64,000 bases of DNA from Aselliscus stoliczkanus (taxonomy: Eukaryota; Chordata; Mammalia; Chiroptera; Hipposideridae): positions 111,451,852-111,515,851 of the forward strand of contig CM066728.1 in assembly GCA_033961575.1 (NCBI GenBank), in the 5' to 3' direction. Shown in pieces: positions 45,610 through 57,475 of the stretch; the first letter of the stretch is position 1; every line of letters begins with the position of its first letter. A program made the position numbers and the translations under genes. A model generated the notes under the pieces. It had not been told where the DNA came from. It saw nothing but the letters and a program-made list of their open reading frames with translations, and searched no databases.

Positions 45610-46690
45610 ATATGGACATGTGTTTAGGCAATGTCCCTTGATGGACTTCCCTCCATGTTTATCATTCAGGAAGTGCTCAGTTCACATCATGATAAATTGG
45701 GGGAAAATAAGGCCAATTAAGTATCTCCTCACCCAAGCCCATCTGCCTTTCAGCCCCTGCTTGTCTCGCCCCATTCGTGCTTTCCCTCCCAGGCCTTCTC
45801 CAGGGCTCTGCGGGCATGAGAGTACACACTGTAAACTCCAGGTAGTAATGAGCTACCTGGTACCATTGTGCTGCCAACTCCAATCACTAATTGCTCCAAG
45901 TCTCTCCAAGCTGGATTTGTTCTGCTCTCAGGAGTTTCCGACCTCTCTTTTCATTCTCCCTCCTTTCTTGTTCTCTCACCAGAGAGCCTGAATTGCTTTT
46001 GAAAAGTGATGTGGGATGTCCCCTATCTGTCCCCAGGGATTCTAAGCCCACTTCTTTGGACAGCTTGGGGCGACAGGGGATATGGCACATCTGCAACTGA
46101 ATGTGCTACAGCCAAACCGTGGCCACTTGGACGCACAATCCATCTGCTTGCCCTCTGCAAAGAATCTAGAAGCTTCCACAGAGACAGCCTGAACCCTCCC
46201 CACCTGTGCTTCTGAGACACCTGCAGAGGGTGCTAAGGACAGGAAACAGGCTGGAGACACAGCATCCTGTGGCTGCAGACCTAATACAGACCCAGGTGGG
46301 GAGACTGGCCCCATGTACAGTGTAATGATAACTGCCCAAGACCCACCAGAAGCTAGCTAGGAAGTCTACCCCCCATCTTTATGAATACCCACTGTCCCTG
46401 TCCCCCAGAGAAAGGTTCCTCTTGCTCTGTGAGTCCCAGCCATTCCTTATTTATCTTCCACTCAGGTCAGACACTCATGTGCTGAGCATAGGAATTTTCA
46501 TCCTCTAATTTATAAGTAACTAAAGATAGGACAATACCTCAGTGGACAATTCGTTCAGGATCCCCAGTGTGTCTGAGCTCCACCCCACCCCCATTCCCCC
46601 ATGGAGGACACGATCCCTCTACAGGGAATATTAGAGACATAACTATAAACCCGCCCCTGGCACAGTAGCATACATGTTACATGTGTGGAC
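45610..46690. other. Unassigned sequence
   Basis: No gene or named repeat recognised. The 143-codon plus frame (45560-45991) is Ser/Pro/Leu-rich without a domain signature. Confidence 0.3.
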
Positions 46691-47097
46691 TTGACATGTA
46701 GGTAGTGTAGTGCGCTGAAGACTGCCCAACAGGAAGCTTGAATGGGACATTATCTGGAAATAGAGTCCTCGCAGGTGTCATTAGGCTCAGGCTCACGAGC
46801 TGATGGGTAACAGCTTCCGCTGCCTCAGCCCGTTGGAAGGAGAGTGGAGACACAGGCACACAGGAGGAAAAGCACGTGGGCACGGGGACAGGCGTGGCGG
46901 TGCTGCTGCCACAGCCCCGGGAGTCAGGGACTGGCAGAGGCAGGAAAGATTCTCCCCGGTGCCTCGGAGGGAGGGCTGCCGGCGACCCCTGGGCTTCTGA
47001 CCCCAGGCCCCGAGGACTGAGAGGATAAATTCCTGCAGTCTGAAGCCACCCAGTTTGTGGGAATCATTACAGCAGCCACAGGGAATTAATGTAGCCT
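46691..47097 (+). mobile_element. MaLR-type solo LTR, sense
   Basis: Landmarks in order: 'aatgggacattatctggaaa', 'agagtcctcgcaggtgtcat', 'gagtggagacacaggcacac', 'gacccctgggcttctgaccc', a 'aggataaattcctgcagtct' polyadenylation block, 'gaagccacccagtttgtggg' and a terminal 'cacagggaattaatgtag'. No retroviral gene is attached. GC-rich changes give short spurious frames. Confidence 0.7.
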
Positions 47098-47540
47098 ATG
47101 ACGATGATAAGATATGATCAGTGACTCACTCGTAGACTGCTCTTTGCCACTAAGTATAGAAAATCTGCAAAGATCAAAACCTTGTGCACTGAGGACAACC
47201 CCAGTCGTACGGAGAGGAAGACAGTTTGCAGAGCAGAGTCCAGTGTCCCCTGAAAACCTGGTTCGCACAGCAGGAGGCAGTGACTCAGCACCGTGCTGCA
47301 CTGGCCCCCGGCCTCTGCCTCTGGGTCTTTCAGAAGCAGCTGGTTGTGGTCACCCGTGAGCTGGCAGCTGTCCTCACGGATTCCTGGGCCCTTGCTCTGT
47401 GCCACACTCCGGGCAGCTGCCCGCCACGCACAGCCACACGCACGCACACTGCCCGTGTCCTGCCTGGTACCCCACACGCCGCTTCTCTGAGGCTGTCTGC
47501 GTGGCACCCCTGACCCAGAGAACCCTGGCTGTAGGTTCAC
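47098..47540. other. Unassigned sequence
   Basis: No gene or named repeat recognised. Confidence 0.3.
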
Positions 47541-47550
47541 CTGTCAATCA
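47541..47550 (-). promoter_or_regulatory. PBX-MEIS/PREP composite site
   Basis: The plus strand reads ctgtcaatca, the exact reverse complement of TGATTGACAG. Confidence 0.35.
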
Positions 47551-48541
47551 ATCCTGCAGCAAGTAGGGGACCGCACTGAGTCAGGGACTGGCTAGAAGAA
47601 TGGAAAAGTACTTGACAAGAAAAGCGAGCTGTGGAGGAGACACGCGCCCACAGGAAGGTGCACCTCGGCACCTACACATCCTGAGGCATGTCACCCCAGC
47701 CAGCAGCTGGTTTCCCAGATCCAGGCCAGGACCAGGTGACCTGTCCATCCCCTGCCCACGGGAACCCCAGGCCGCTGTTGCTCAGCACTGAGCTTTGTCT
47801 CTGGAGGACACAAAGGGATGAGCATGCGTTTCCTGCCCCCAGAGAGCCATCATTTATTTATAACACTTGGCCAGGTTGGCCAAGACACAGACTCAGCGGC
47901 CAAGTTCCAGCGAAGTCTGCCGTCTGACACATTAACAGGCCGATTCACTTTAGAGCGAGTGACAGGTGGCCGCCCTGCTTTTCACACATCAGCCTCTCTC
48001 CGGGAAGGAGAACCTGCAGTGACAGCATGGCCGAGGGTGAGAAAACCAAAGTTCCTGGAAGGACTCCGCCCCTGGGGCTCCAGGGTGCCCTGTGGGTCTG
48101 CACGAAAGCAAGCGAAGCACAGCAAGGGTGCAGGGGTTCCACAAACTGCCAGTAGTGGGAGAGTCGTACCCGGTGGTGTCCGGCGGGTCACTTTCAAGCA
48201 GGATGAACCTGGTACAGAACCGAGGTCCTCGTTGGTGACCTTGAGCTCCATGTGGTGCATTTTCAGGGAACCTCATCAAACCATCTTCCTTCGAACCATC
48301 TACCTGCTTCTGGGGCTAAAACTGCTGAGGACCAGATTCATTCACCAACCAGAGCTGAGGCATGAGGACCTCTGGACAAGGGGACCCTAAATGTGAAGGT
48401 TCCTACCGGGTTCCCTCAAGAGGGGTGGGAATTTACCACCAGGGAGAACTAGACAGAGCAGAGGCTGCAGGTTTCTAGGAAACTGTCTATCCCCAGTTCC
48501 GTCCAGGGCCAGCGCTGACCCTGTGCTCTGTCAAACTAGGA
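47551..48541. other. Unassigned sequence
   Basis: No gene or named repeat. The 190-codon plus frame at 47818-48390 has no recognisable domain, signal peptide or compositional bias. It is the least easily dismissed frame of the window, but nothing positive supports it. Confidence 0.3.
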
Positions 48542-48612
48542 GGAGATGCATCACCCAGGAGAGGGGTCCTGACATCCAGGGGGAGATGCATCACCCAGGA
48601 GAGGGGTCCTGA
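48542..48612 (+). repeat. Two-copy direct repeat, 40-bp period
   Basis: A 31-base string beginning ggagatgcatcacccaggag occurs identically at 48542-48572 and 48582-48612. Confidence 0.95.
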
Positions 48613-50329
48613 TGTCTGGCCTCCGCGATCCACAGGACAATCGTTGAGAGAGGGGCCATATCAGCAGTAATAAGTGCCACTAACTGTGCTTTGTGGAATT
48701 ACAAAATTTAAATAAGTAAGCAAGTGATTTAATGGCATCCTGTTGAAACACATGCTTAGAATTCTTGACTTTTGGGTAGTCCCATGTAGATTTCCCACCT
48801 TGTAACTCTAAAAAGATATTTGCCGGCAATTTTGTCACAGGAAAACACGAGGGTTTTCATCTACACGGCCACGGACATCTCAGCTTGCCCTTCCTGTTTG
48901 TGTGAAAAGATGCATGTTGAATGAACATGGGATGCTCACGTCAGTGCCCACTCTGATGTGCCTGTGACGTCACTATAGCACCTGGACCACACAGCCATCG
49001 GTTCAGCCCACTGATGACCTGTGCTCAGAGCCACGTGGGCCTGAGGGGCTCCTGCAAGAAGTCAGGGGAGCCTCGTTTTAAATATTCTCACCCCCTGCAC
49101 ACTTAATGGGGAGTCCCAGTCCAAAGCCCTAGGGGACTGACTGGCTGTGTGACCTCCGGGGAACAGTCCCTGCATCGCATGCACCGGGTTAGGCCAGGTC
49201 TGCAAATGGCCTGGAATGCAGAGATTTTATGAACAGGGAGAGCTGGCAGGTCTGTCCAAGTTTGGTGGAATGAAGTCTTGTTGTTCAGCTATTTACTTAA
49301 TGGTACACAATGGCTCTCCAATGCCTCATTGCATGTTCCATTGGAACTGGCTTCTGGATGATGGGAGGAGCTGTTTCCTTTAAGACAAGGGCCAGAGATG
49401 ACTCTGTAGGCTGGAGATGGCTTCTGGATGAGACAGTGCCTGAAGCAGCTCTTGGTACCTGGCCCCCCAGGGGCCGGGGCTGTCCTGCCGCTTATCATCT
49501 GCCCACCCCAGTTGGACCTGCCCTCACGAGCGGGATAGAGATGCAAAGTCGGAGTGAAGACAGTGCAGTGTGAAGCATGCCGATGTCCCTCCCAGGCTGG
49601 TGGACAGCAGGGTGGCAGTAAGGAGGTGGCACTTAACCTTCTACAGTGACCATGGTTTTCCCACACTCATGTGGATCTGAGGCTTGTTTCCCATGTCTTG
49701 TGTAGTAGAAGAAGCGGGTGGATGACTCCCAGATGCCTCCCCACACACATGCATCTCAGCACTTTCGCTAAGTCTCCTGGGAAGACACAGGGCCAATCAG
49801 AACCTTCGGTGTCACCTAACAGAGATTGTGGAACTCGGCACACAGTTGTGCGTGAGGAGTGTCCCTGGATAACCAGAAACGGGAGCTGGCGGTATGAGCG
49901 CGTGTGTCCATCCTGGGTGACATGGGAAGGTGCACGGCCCCTGACGGCAGCGGCGGTGTTCCTAGATGGGGACAAACAGCTGTCCATCCACAGCAGAACC
50001 GGGCATTGGGTCTGGCTGCACACACGTCTCTGCAGTAGGCTGTGATTGCCGTGGCTGCGGCCTGATCGTGCCGACCGTGGAAACGCAGCACAAAGCGGAG
50101 GGAGGCTTTGGCTCAGGGGCCTCCAGAGGTAGGTTCTGGTTGTGCACAGCGGGATCTTGTGTCAGATGGAACACCTGCTGCTTCTCATCCATCCCTTTAG
50201 GAACAAACGGGTTCTCATGTGCAACCACTAAAGACCTTGGGGGCCGCCCCTCTGGGAAGGAACAACCTGGCATCTGAGCGCCTGCTCAGACCGGCTGGGC
50301 GAAAACATGGGCATGGTGCGCCGAGGCCT
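48613..50329. other. Unassigned sequence
   Basis: No gene recognised. A weak MIR-like string 'gactggctgtgtgacctccgg' lies near 49139. Frames of 87-125 codons overlap on both strands. Confidence 0.3.
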
Positions 50330-50850
50330 ATGTTCCGGCTTAACAAGCCTGGGTTCCCTTGCTTAGCATTGTTTCCATTTCGTGCTTTCAGGGACTTTAA
50401 TGACTCTCAGTTTATCGGTAAAAAGATTATCAGTCAAATCCGAAGTGGCACCAATGTCCACTGTGGGTAACGGGCCCAGGGGCCCCTCGGAGCACTGGTC
50501 CCAGCGCCTCGGGACGTCGGGACCCATTGATCTCATGGTTAAACCCCATCAAGTCAGCAGCCTCACAGGGCTCCTGGGCAGGGCTGCATTCTAAGAATAA
50601 CATGGCCATTTATAAACCACAGCAACTTCCATTGTTTCTCTTCACCCTCCTTTTAAAAGGCTGAGCCTCGTGGGGACTGTCCCCGGAAGCTGAAAGGACC
50701 GCTCTCGGAGAAGAACGTGGTCATCCATTTAGCACCCACTCAGCAATATTTTTAGCTGTTTAGGGCAAGAAAAGCTCTGCATTATATTTATACGGTGTCT
50801 GCCTCAGAATATTTTGCTAATACCTAATTTATCCTCAAGACGTCTCTAAA
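50330..50850. promoter_or_regulatory. Candidate conserved non-coding element
   Basis: A repeat-free block with 'actttaatgactctcagttt', 'aaagattatcagtcaaatcc' and 'cagcaatatttttagctgtt', plus 'gctaatacctaatttatcc' near 50817. Motif-based inference. Confidence 0.3.
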
Positions 50851-52232
50851 AGTATAAGAAGGAAGGAAAGCTGGGGGTGGGGTGGGGTGCTGGGCTGGTG
50901 CCCCACAGAGGAAGGGGAGTGGAGCGAGGTCAAGGGCCTCCCAAGGTCAGGGCGCCCCTCAGGAGGAAATAAAACCTACCTTCTGCCTTTCAGGGTAGTG
51001 GTTAGACTATGAGCCACGTAGGAGAAAAAAAACAAAAACTTTTCATAACCCGTCAACAATTTTAAAGTTACCCTTACTAGAGAAACTGTTCCAGATATTA
51101 TTAAAAGCATCGTTTCAACACCAGGCTATGTCCACCTGCTCTGATGAGGGGACACCCGTGTCCCCAGGCTGGGCCTGTGAGAGCTGCCTAATGAGCATTT
51201 GTTGGGTTCAACTCAACTCCATCTGGAAGCCTATGCGTTATTCCAAGAATGTGCTGTGTCTGCTTTCTGCTTTCCTAGAAGGGCTTCTATTGTAGCTGGA
51301 AAAATGGATCAAACATTTAAATAAAAATGCCAAAACTCTAGTGTGAAAAAGCCCAGGTGAGGCATGGTCACTGGGGCCTGGACAGGGCAGAGGCTGCAGG
51401 GAGCTGGGGCACCGCTGGACCCCAAACCAGGAGAAGGTGAGGAAGACGGAAGGAAGCACAGGCATTTAAGCACAGAGCCTGGCCCCTCCGGGGGACGTGG
51501 GCTTTGCAGAATGTGGATTTACCCAATGATTGAGGAGGGTGCAGGAAGACATCGAAGTGGAGAAGCCCAGTTGAAACTCGGAGCCACAGAAGGGATGACG
51601 GAGAGCAGACGTCTGAAGTGGAGCTGTGTCTGTGGAGGACAGCTGGGTTGATGAGAGAAGATGGGTTCTGAAGGGAAGTGTGGAGAAAGGCCGTCCAGCT
51701 ATTGCCACTGAGTCCCGAGACCAGAAAAGCAGACAGGGTAGTATTATCTGCATGTGACGTATTTGTAAACATTCACACATGCACACGAGAAGATACTAAA
51801 ACATTATAAATAAGAAATTAGCAAGGAAGCTAATTATTCAATAAATTCTCAAAATTAATGTTTCACCATATAATAGCAGCTACCATTTTTGTGTAATAAA
51901 TGAATCTCTTTATAACAGAGACAAAAAGGATAAAATATCTAACAAAGTCAATACAATGACGATTCATAACAGTTTTACCAAAGGATATTTAAAATTTTGA
52001 GCAAATGGGACGTGTTGCATTCTGGGGCAGTTGTTCCATGGCGTACAGACTAAACTGCTGCGACAGAGGTGTGATCATGAACTGGCCTGGGGAAGGCAGA
52101 CGGTGGTCTGCCTGCGGACAGCGGGCAGTGCAGAGCTCCTGAGGGGCAGGTGGGGGGCTCTGCTCCACAACGCCAGCCACGCGGGGCCCCAGGGCCACTT
52201 CCCATGTTGGGTGCCTCTCCACCATCCTGCAG
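50851..52232. other. Unassigned sequence
   Basis: No gene or named repeat recognised. 51780-51990 is AT-rich ('gctaattattcaataaattc'). Confidence 0.3.
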
Positions 52233-53482
52233 GGAGGAGTCAGGGACCCCTGCCCAGGCCTGTCTGAGGGGGGGAGGAGTCAGGGACCCCTGCCCAGGCC
52301 TGTCTGAGGGGGGAGGAGTCAGGGACCCCTGCCCAGGCCTGTCTGAGGGAGGGGGGGAGTCAGGGACCCCTGCCCAGGCCTGTCTGAGGGAGGGAGGAGT
52401 CAGGGACCCCTGCCCAGGCCTGTCTGAGGGAGGGAAGGAGTCAGGGACCCCTGCCCAGGCCTGTCTGAGGGAGGGAAGGAGTCAGGGACCCCTGCCCAGG
52501 CCTGTCTGAGGGGGGGGGGGAGTCAGGGACCCCTGCCCAGGCCTGTCTGAGGGAGGGAGGAGTCAGGGACCCCTGCCCAGGCCTGTCTGAGGGAGCGGAG
52601 GAGTCAGGGACCCCTGCCCAGGCCTGTCGGAGGGGGGCGGAGTCAGGGACCCCTGCCCAGGCCTGTCTGAGGGGGGGAGGAGTCAGGGACCCCTGCCCAG
52701 GCCTGTCTGAGGGGGGGAGGAGTCAGGGACCCCTGCCCAGGCCTGTCTGAGGGGGGGGAGGAGTCAGGGACCCCTGCCCCGGCCTGTCTGAGGGGGGGGA
52801 GGAGTCAGGGACCCCTGCCCAGGCCTGTCTGAGGGGGGGAGGAGTCAGGGACCCCTGCCCAGGCCTGTCTGAGGGGGGGGAGGAGTCAGGGACCCCTGCC
52901 CAGGCCTGTCTGAGGGGGGGAGGAGTCAGGGACCCCTGCCGCGGCCTGTCTCTGGGGGGGGTGGAGTCGGGGACCCCTGCCCAGGCCTGTCTGAGGGGGG
53001 GGGAGTCAGGGACCCCTGCCCAGGCCTGTCGGAGGGGGGGAGGGGTCAGGGACCCCTGCCCCGGCCGGTCTGCGGGGGGGAGGAGTCAGGGACCCCTGCC
53101 CAGGCCTGTCTGAGGGGGGGGAGGAGTCAGGGACCCCTGCCCAGGTCTGTCTGAGGGAGGGGGGGAGTCCGGGACCCCTGCCCAGGTCTGTCTGAGGGGG
53201 GGAGGAGGCAGGGACCCCTGCCCAGGCCTGTCTGAGGGAGGGGGGGCGGCAGGGCCCCCGGCCCAGGTCGGGCTGTGGGGGGAGGAGTCAGGGACCCCTG
53301 CCCAGGTCTGTCTGAGGGGGGGAGGAGTCAGGGACCCCTGCCCAGGCCTGTCTGAGGGAGGGGGAGGAGTCAGGGACCCCTGCCCAGGCCTGTCTGAGGG
53401 GGGAGTCAGGGACCCCTGCCCAGGCCTGTCTGAGGGAGGGGGGGAGTCAGGGACCCCTGCCCAGGCCTGTCTGAGGGAGGGG
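52233..53482 (+). repeat. G-rich minisatellite, about 31 copies of a ~40-bp unit
   Basis: I counted 31 units. The conserved core is agtcagggacccctgcccag followed by gcctgtctga, then a variable G-run segment (gaggg-aggg-agg or G7-G10 then agg). Unit length varies because of the G run. Early and late copies carry GAGGGAGGG; middle copies have uninterrupted G runs. A minority of copies read caggtctg instead of caggcctg. Copies near 52940-53070 and 53240-53275 carry clusters of changes. The plus strand is G-rich and the unit offers repeated G-quadruplex potential. The first copies are read through by a 119-codon frame, which is not credible as a gene. Confidence 0.97.
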
Positions 53483-54865
53483 ATAGGGTCCGGATAGTCT
53501 CCTCCTGCAGGTCCAACCTGGCAACTGCCTTCCCACCTCTGCTCATACCCATCATCTCACATGGAGCCTCAGGGCCGCAGCCCACTGTGGGGAACCCAGG
53601 AAATGGGGTGGCCACCTGGAAGGGGCAGGGCTTCCTCTCGCTGGAGGAAGAAGGGAGCAGAGAGAATGCGGACAAACGTTGCCACCGTGGGAGGTCAACT
53701 TTCCGCAAAGCGTTTGTGTGCTCACTGCAATGTCACTTCTGATGCCAGCTCCTTAAGGACCTTGTGAAGGTTGCCTGGAAGAATCAACGTGTAAGAAAAG
53801 CCAGGAAGGTGCTTCAGGAGGCAGTGGGCAGGTCGGCCTTAGCAGACACAATGAGCACCACACATACCAGAGACCAGGAACAAGGCGGAGGGTGCGCCTG
53901 AGCGTGACGGGCTGGCTCGAGCCCACCGGTGTTTGGCTTGGCGATCCTGAGACCAAAGCTCACCAAGGAGAAAGAATAGGGCTCGGGTTGTTTGTGTCAA
54001 TATGGCGAAGATAAAAAAGTCTCTTCTCAGCAATTCAGAGGTATTTTTCTTTGCCACCAGCAAAACACCTTTTTCTATGTCACAGAAGAAGAAGGGAAAT
54101 AAGATAAAAAGCCAGCGTGCTGCCTTCTGTCTTTCAAGTCCGTGCTTTCCAACCTGATGAGTCAAGTGCCGGCCAAGATGCACGGGCTGGCTATCAGAAG
54201 GCCCTGGAAAGCAGCTGTTCTCACCAAAGGAAAGCCCTCTCTTAACTGCCTTGCTGCCTTTCGTTTCTGCTTCAGGAGAAAGAAAATGCATATGAAGGAA
54301 ACAGAAGAGAGAGGAGAAGGTGAAGGGTGGGGAGATGCGGGAACCACCGAAAGCTGTAGGACACAGGGCCCGCTTTTGCCCCAACCTTCGTAAGAAGTCA
54401 GGAACAGGCCAGGCCCACTCACCCCCACCCCACCCCGCCTGCTCCCAGCATGGAGGGCCTCCCGCCCTCCCGGTGGCACGTGGTACTGAGCTGAGCTCTG
54501 CGCCAGGCCCTGGGAAGACGGTATGGCGGACTTCAGGGGCTGGAGTCCCAAAGGGGAGGCAGGCCAGGCCCGGGCCACAGAGGAGGCAGCTATGTGTCAG
54601 GTCACGGTGGCTCAGCTACAGGGCCAGCCTGACGCAGGTGCCGCCACTTGTAAGTGACCCACTGGCCCCCTCCTCCTCAGTCCATCCCCCACCCCCCCTC
54701 TGATGACACGCAGCATTCCTTTGCCAAAGACTGTTTGCCATTAAATTCTAAACATGGTTTTTTATAGTTAATTAAGTCACATGTTTCTGATTCACTGACA
54801 ATGAACTCACCAAAAATGCTAGCAATGGTACTTTGAACATCCCAGCCGCTCTCTCAATCTCCTGT
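53483..54865. other. Unassigned sequence
   Basis: No gene recognised. The 181-codon minus frame (53839-54384) contains a Phe-rich run and no domain I can name. Confidence 0.3.

Positions 54866-54894
<29 letters not shown>
54866..54894 (+). repeat. (CA)n microsatellite
   Basis: About 14 CA units. It gives the Cys-Val run in the 207-codon minus frame at 54819-55442, which is therefore doubtful as a gene. Confidence 0.95.
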
Positions 54895-54896
<2 letters not shown>

Positions 54897-56779
54897 CCCC
54901 GAAATGCAAAACAGTGCTTCCACAATAAGCAAAGCAGAACTTGGTGCCCTGGTTCTGTCCCTCGGGTGGGTGCAGTGACAGGGTTTCCTAACCTGCCATC
55001 TCAGCAGGGCCTTGGACCCCTGCAGGGAACCTCCGACCAGGGAAGCTGCTCCCAACACAACACGGTGAGAAGACTTAGGTAATGGGCCCCGCGCAGGCTT
55101 TCTGAGATGAGAGCTGCTGATAAAGAACACGGATAAACCCCCGGTGATTATGGCATACCCGACCTCACCTCTCCCCACTTTGTGCTTTGTACCTGCTATG
55201 TGGGGAATTCCCTGGTACTTTCTGTTCACTGAATCATGTAGTGTTTTAACTGCTGTTGAAAGTGATCTGGAACAAAATCCTGACCACACACCCACCTGCA
55301 ACCTCACCTGCCCAAGGCTCCGTTGGAAAACCGGTTCACCGCGGTCCTTCCCCACACACCCTCTGATTTTCCCAAATTGTGTTTGCACGGACTTCCCTCT
55401 CGCTGCTGCCCCTCTGCCCCCCAACCCCCAACATGCATCCAAACTCTTCCTGGGCCCCGAGGGGCTCCACTGGGACCCACACAGGACAGGGGAGGAGCCC
55501 TGAGGGACAAGGAGGTCTATCCCTGCTGCGGTGGTGACAAGCTTCCCTTTGGGTCTCTACTTCTTTAATTCAATGCAGAGGTGTTTGTTAGGTGTCTGCT
55601 GTTTGCAGGTCAAGTTCGAGATGAGGTGGGAGCCATGGCATCGGCACTGATCATCTGGATTCGTGGGGGCAGCGAAAGCCACTGCAGTGGGTGGGGGCCA
55701 AGGCTCGGGAGCGAAGGGGGCGGTCTGCCTGGGGGTCTGGAAGACACTGAAGCTGACAAAGCGGGGCTTTGGCCCTTGGGCAGGAGACCCGCGGGGGGCT
55801 CCAGTCTGGAGGGAGGTGTGGTTGGGCAGGCACCCCGGACGCCAGGCTGAGAGCGAGGCAGTGGGGAGCATCACCATCGATGGGACAGAAATGAGGTGAG
55901 GACAGATGAGCCTTCGGGAGAAAGTCACACTTCGCAGAAGGGGACGGAAGGTGAAGAAAGAGGGCAGGAGGACGCGGAAGTGCTCGGGGTGCCTGCCCAG
56001 CTCCATTCCAGCACAGAGACAGACCCCGAGGCCAGCCCCCCAGCACTCTCAGGCCCCTCCAGGGCCCCCTCCCCGGCTCTGTCTGGCCCCCAGATTCTGG
56101 GCTTCACCCCCTTCCAGAACTGGGCTCCAAGGGACTCTCCCGTTGACCTCGTGCCCAGGCCGGGCTGCTGAGTGAGCCACAGGCCGGAGCAGGAAGGTGG
56201 ATGGTGCGGGGGGCGCGCGGGGGGCTGCCACCGAGCCCCGCCCCTCCCTGTGCGGGAGGAGGAGCTGCGGGGTCCCTGGCGTGTCTTAGCCTGATCTGGT
56301 AGACTGGGACAGCTTAAGAGTCATACTGTCCTTGAAAAGGCAGCTGCCTGAAGACGTGGGCCTGAAAGGAGGTGGGTTAGCGGCTCGCACGCCGATTCGC
56401 CAGTCTCCTGGGAGGGGACCCTCCAAGGGAATCTGTTCTTTGCTTAAACACAGGCTTGTCTGCTGCTGTAAACACCTCTGCAGGCCCAGCACTCCCCGTG
56501 TGAGGCTCGGCCCCGTGCCACGCACCTTCTCAGCCAGCGCGGGGCAGATACGCACGGATGCTCTCGGGCACCTTGTGGCTCCTACGACTCAGCAGCTGTT
56601 CACTGCGTCCTCCGAGGCCCAGGTGAGACAGGAGCGCCGGGTGGGGACCTTAGGGACACCACAAACTTAGCTTTCGGACTTTCAGGCAAAAAGCATCCTA
56701 GCTGCATCTCGCCAGAGGGGCTGCTCTTTTGCACAATCACGCGCGGTTTCAGGGAAGTGCGGTGCAGGTGCTTCTCATT
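54895..56779. other. GC-rich unassigned sequence
   Basis: No gene or named repeat. Several Pro/Ser/Gly-rich frames of 80-150 codons overlap on both strands. Confidence 0.3.
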
Positions 56780-56965
56780 CATTTACGCTTGACTCGCAGC
56801 GAGGGAGCCCGTGCGGGGGTGGGGACACGGGCCAAGTGAGCAGACGTGGCCGGCGAGGGCGGCCCGGTGTGTGGCGGCCGCGTGGGGCCTGCAGCGCCAG
56901 ACGGCTCAGGCGGCCTGGGGGACGGGACCTGCTGACTCCGCAGCCTGACGCCGCCGTCATCCTCG
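56780..56965. promoter_or_regulatory. Small CpG-dense patch
   Basis: By my hand count 56761-57000 has about 23 CpG in 240 bp at roughly 68% GC, an observed/expected ratio near 0.8. No exon is recognised with it. It may be a small orphan CpG island. Confidence 0.4.
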
Positions 56966-57189
56966 CTTGTGGCACCATCTGACCCCAAAGAAAGCCCAGT
57001 GCAGATGAGGGGCCTGCTGTCACGGGGCTCACCGGGGGAGGGGCCGGCTGAGACGGGCTGGGGGAGAGCAGGCGGTAGGGGCTCGGAGCCTACAGCTGGA
57101 GGGCACAGGAGGGGCCCCTGCCATCACGAGGGGCCAGTGTGGGGAAACGGCGCTGCTCTCAGAGCTCAGATGCGTCCAGCCCACGTACC
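56966..57189. other. GC-rich unassigned sequence
   Basis: No gene or named repeat recognised. Confidence 0.3.
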
Positions 57190-57475
57190 GGAACCCTTCT
57201 GAGCCTCCATCTGCCCCTCTGTAAAATGGGAACAGTGATGCAGCTGACATCTGTGACAGTCTGCAGAGCTCCCACACGTGTCAAAACCCAGGGCCCCGTC
57301 CCCACTCTGGGCCCCTAGGGGGGCGGGGGGCCCCTTCCTTTATCCCGTGGAGCAGCTGGTGCAATGCGGGGAGCACAGCTCTCAGGCCGCGTCCCGGCTT
57401 GGCTCTCAAGACTTATTAGCTGAGTGGCTTTAGATTGACAAGTCCACGTCATCGCTGACAGTTTCTCATGTGCAG
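57190..57475 (-). mobile_element. Two MIR-like fragments, antisense
   Basis: 'tgagcctccatctgcccctc' and 'tgtaaaatgggaacagtgat' at 57200-57240 are the MIR antisense landmark. A second piece at 57395-57470 ('cttattagctgagtggcttt', then 'agattgacaag') follows another MIR antisense segment. GC-rich unassigned sequence separates them. Confidence 0.6.

Noticed and set aside
52150..52509. 119-codon frame with a repeated peptide
   Set aside because: It comes from the first units of the G-rich minisatellite and breaks as soon as unit length changes.
52233..53482. CRISPR-like regular repeat array
   Set aside because: Units are head-to-tail without unique spacers, G-rich and in a mammalian context. 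It is a minisatellite.
54819..55442. 207-codon frame on the minus strand
   Set aside because: It contains the CA/TG microsatellite as a Cys-Val run and has no domain signature.
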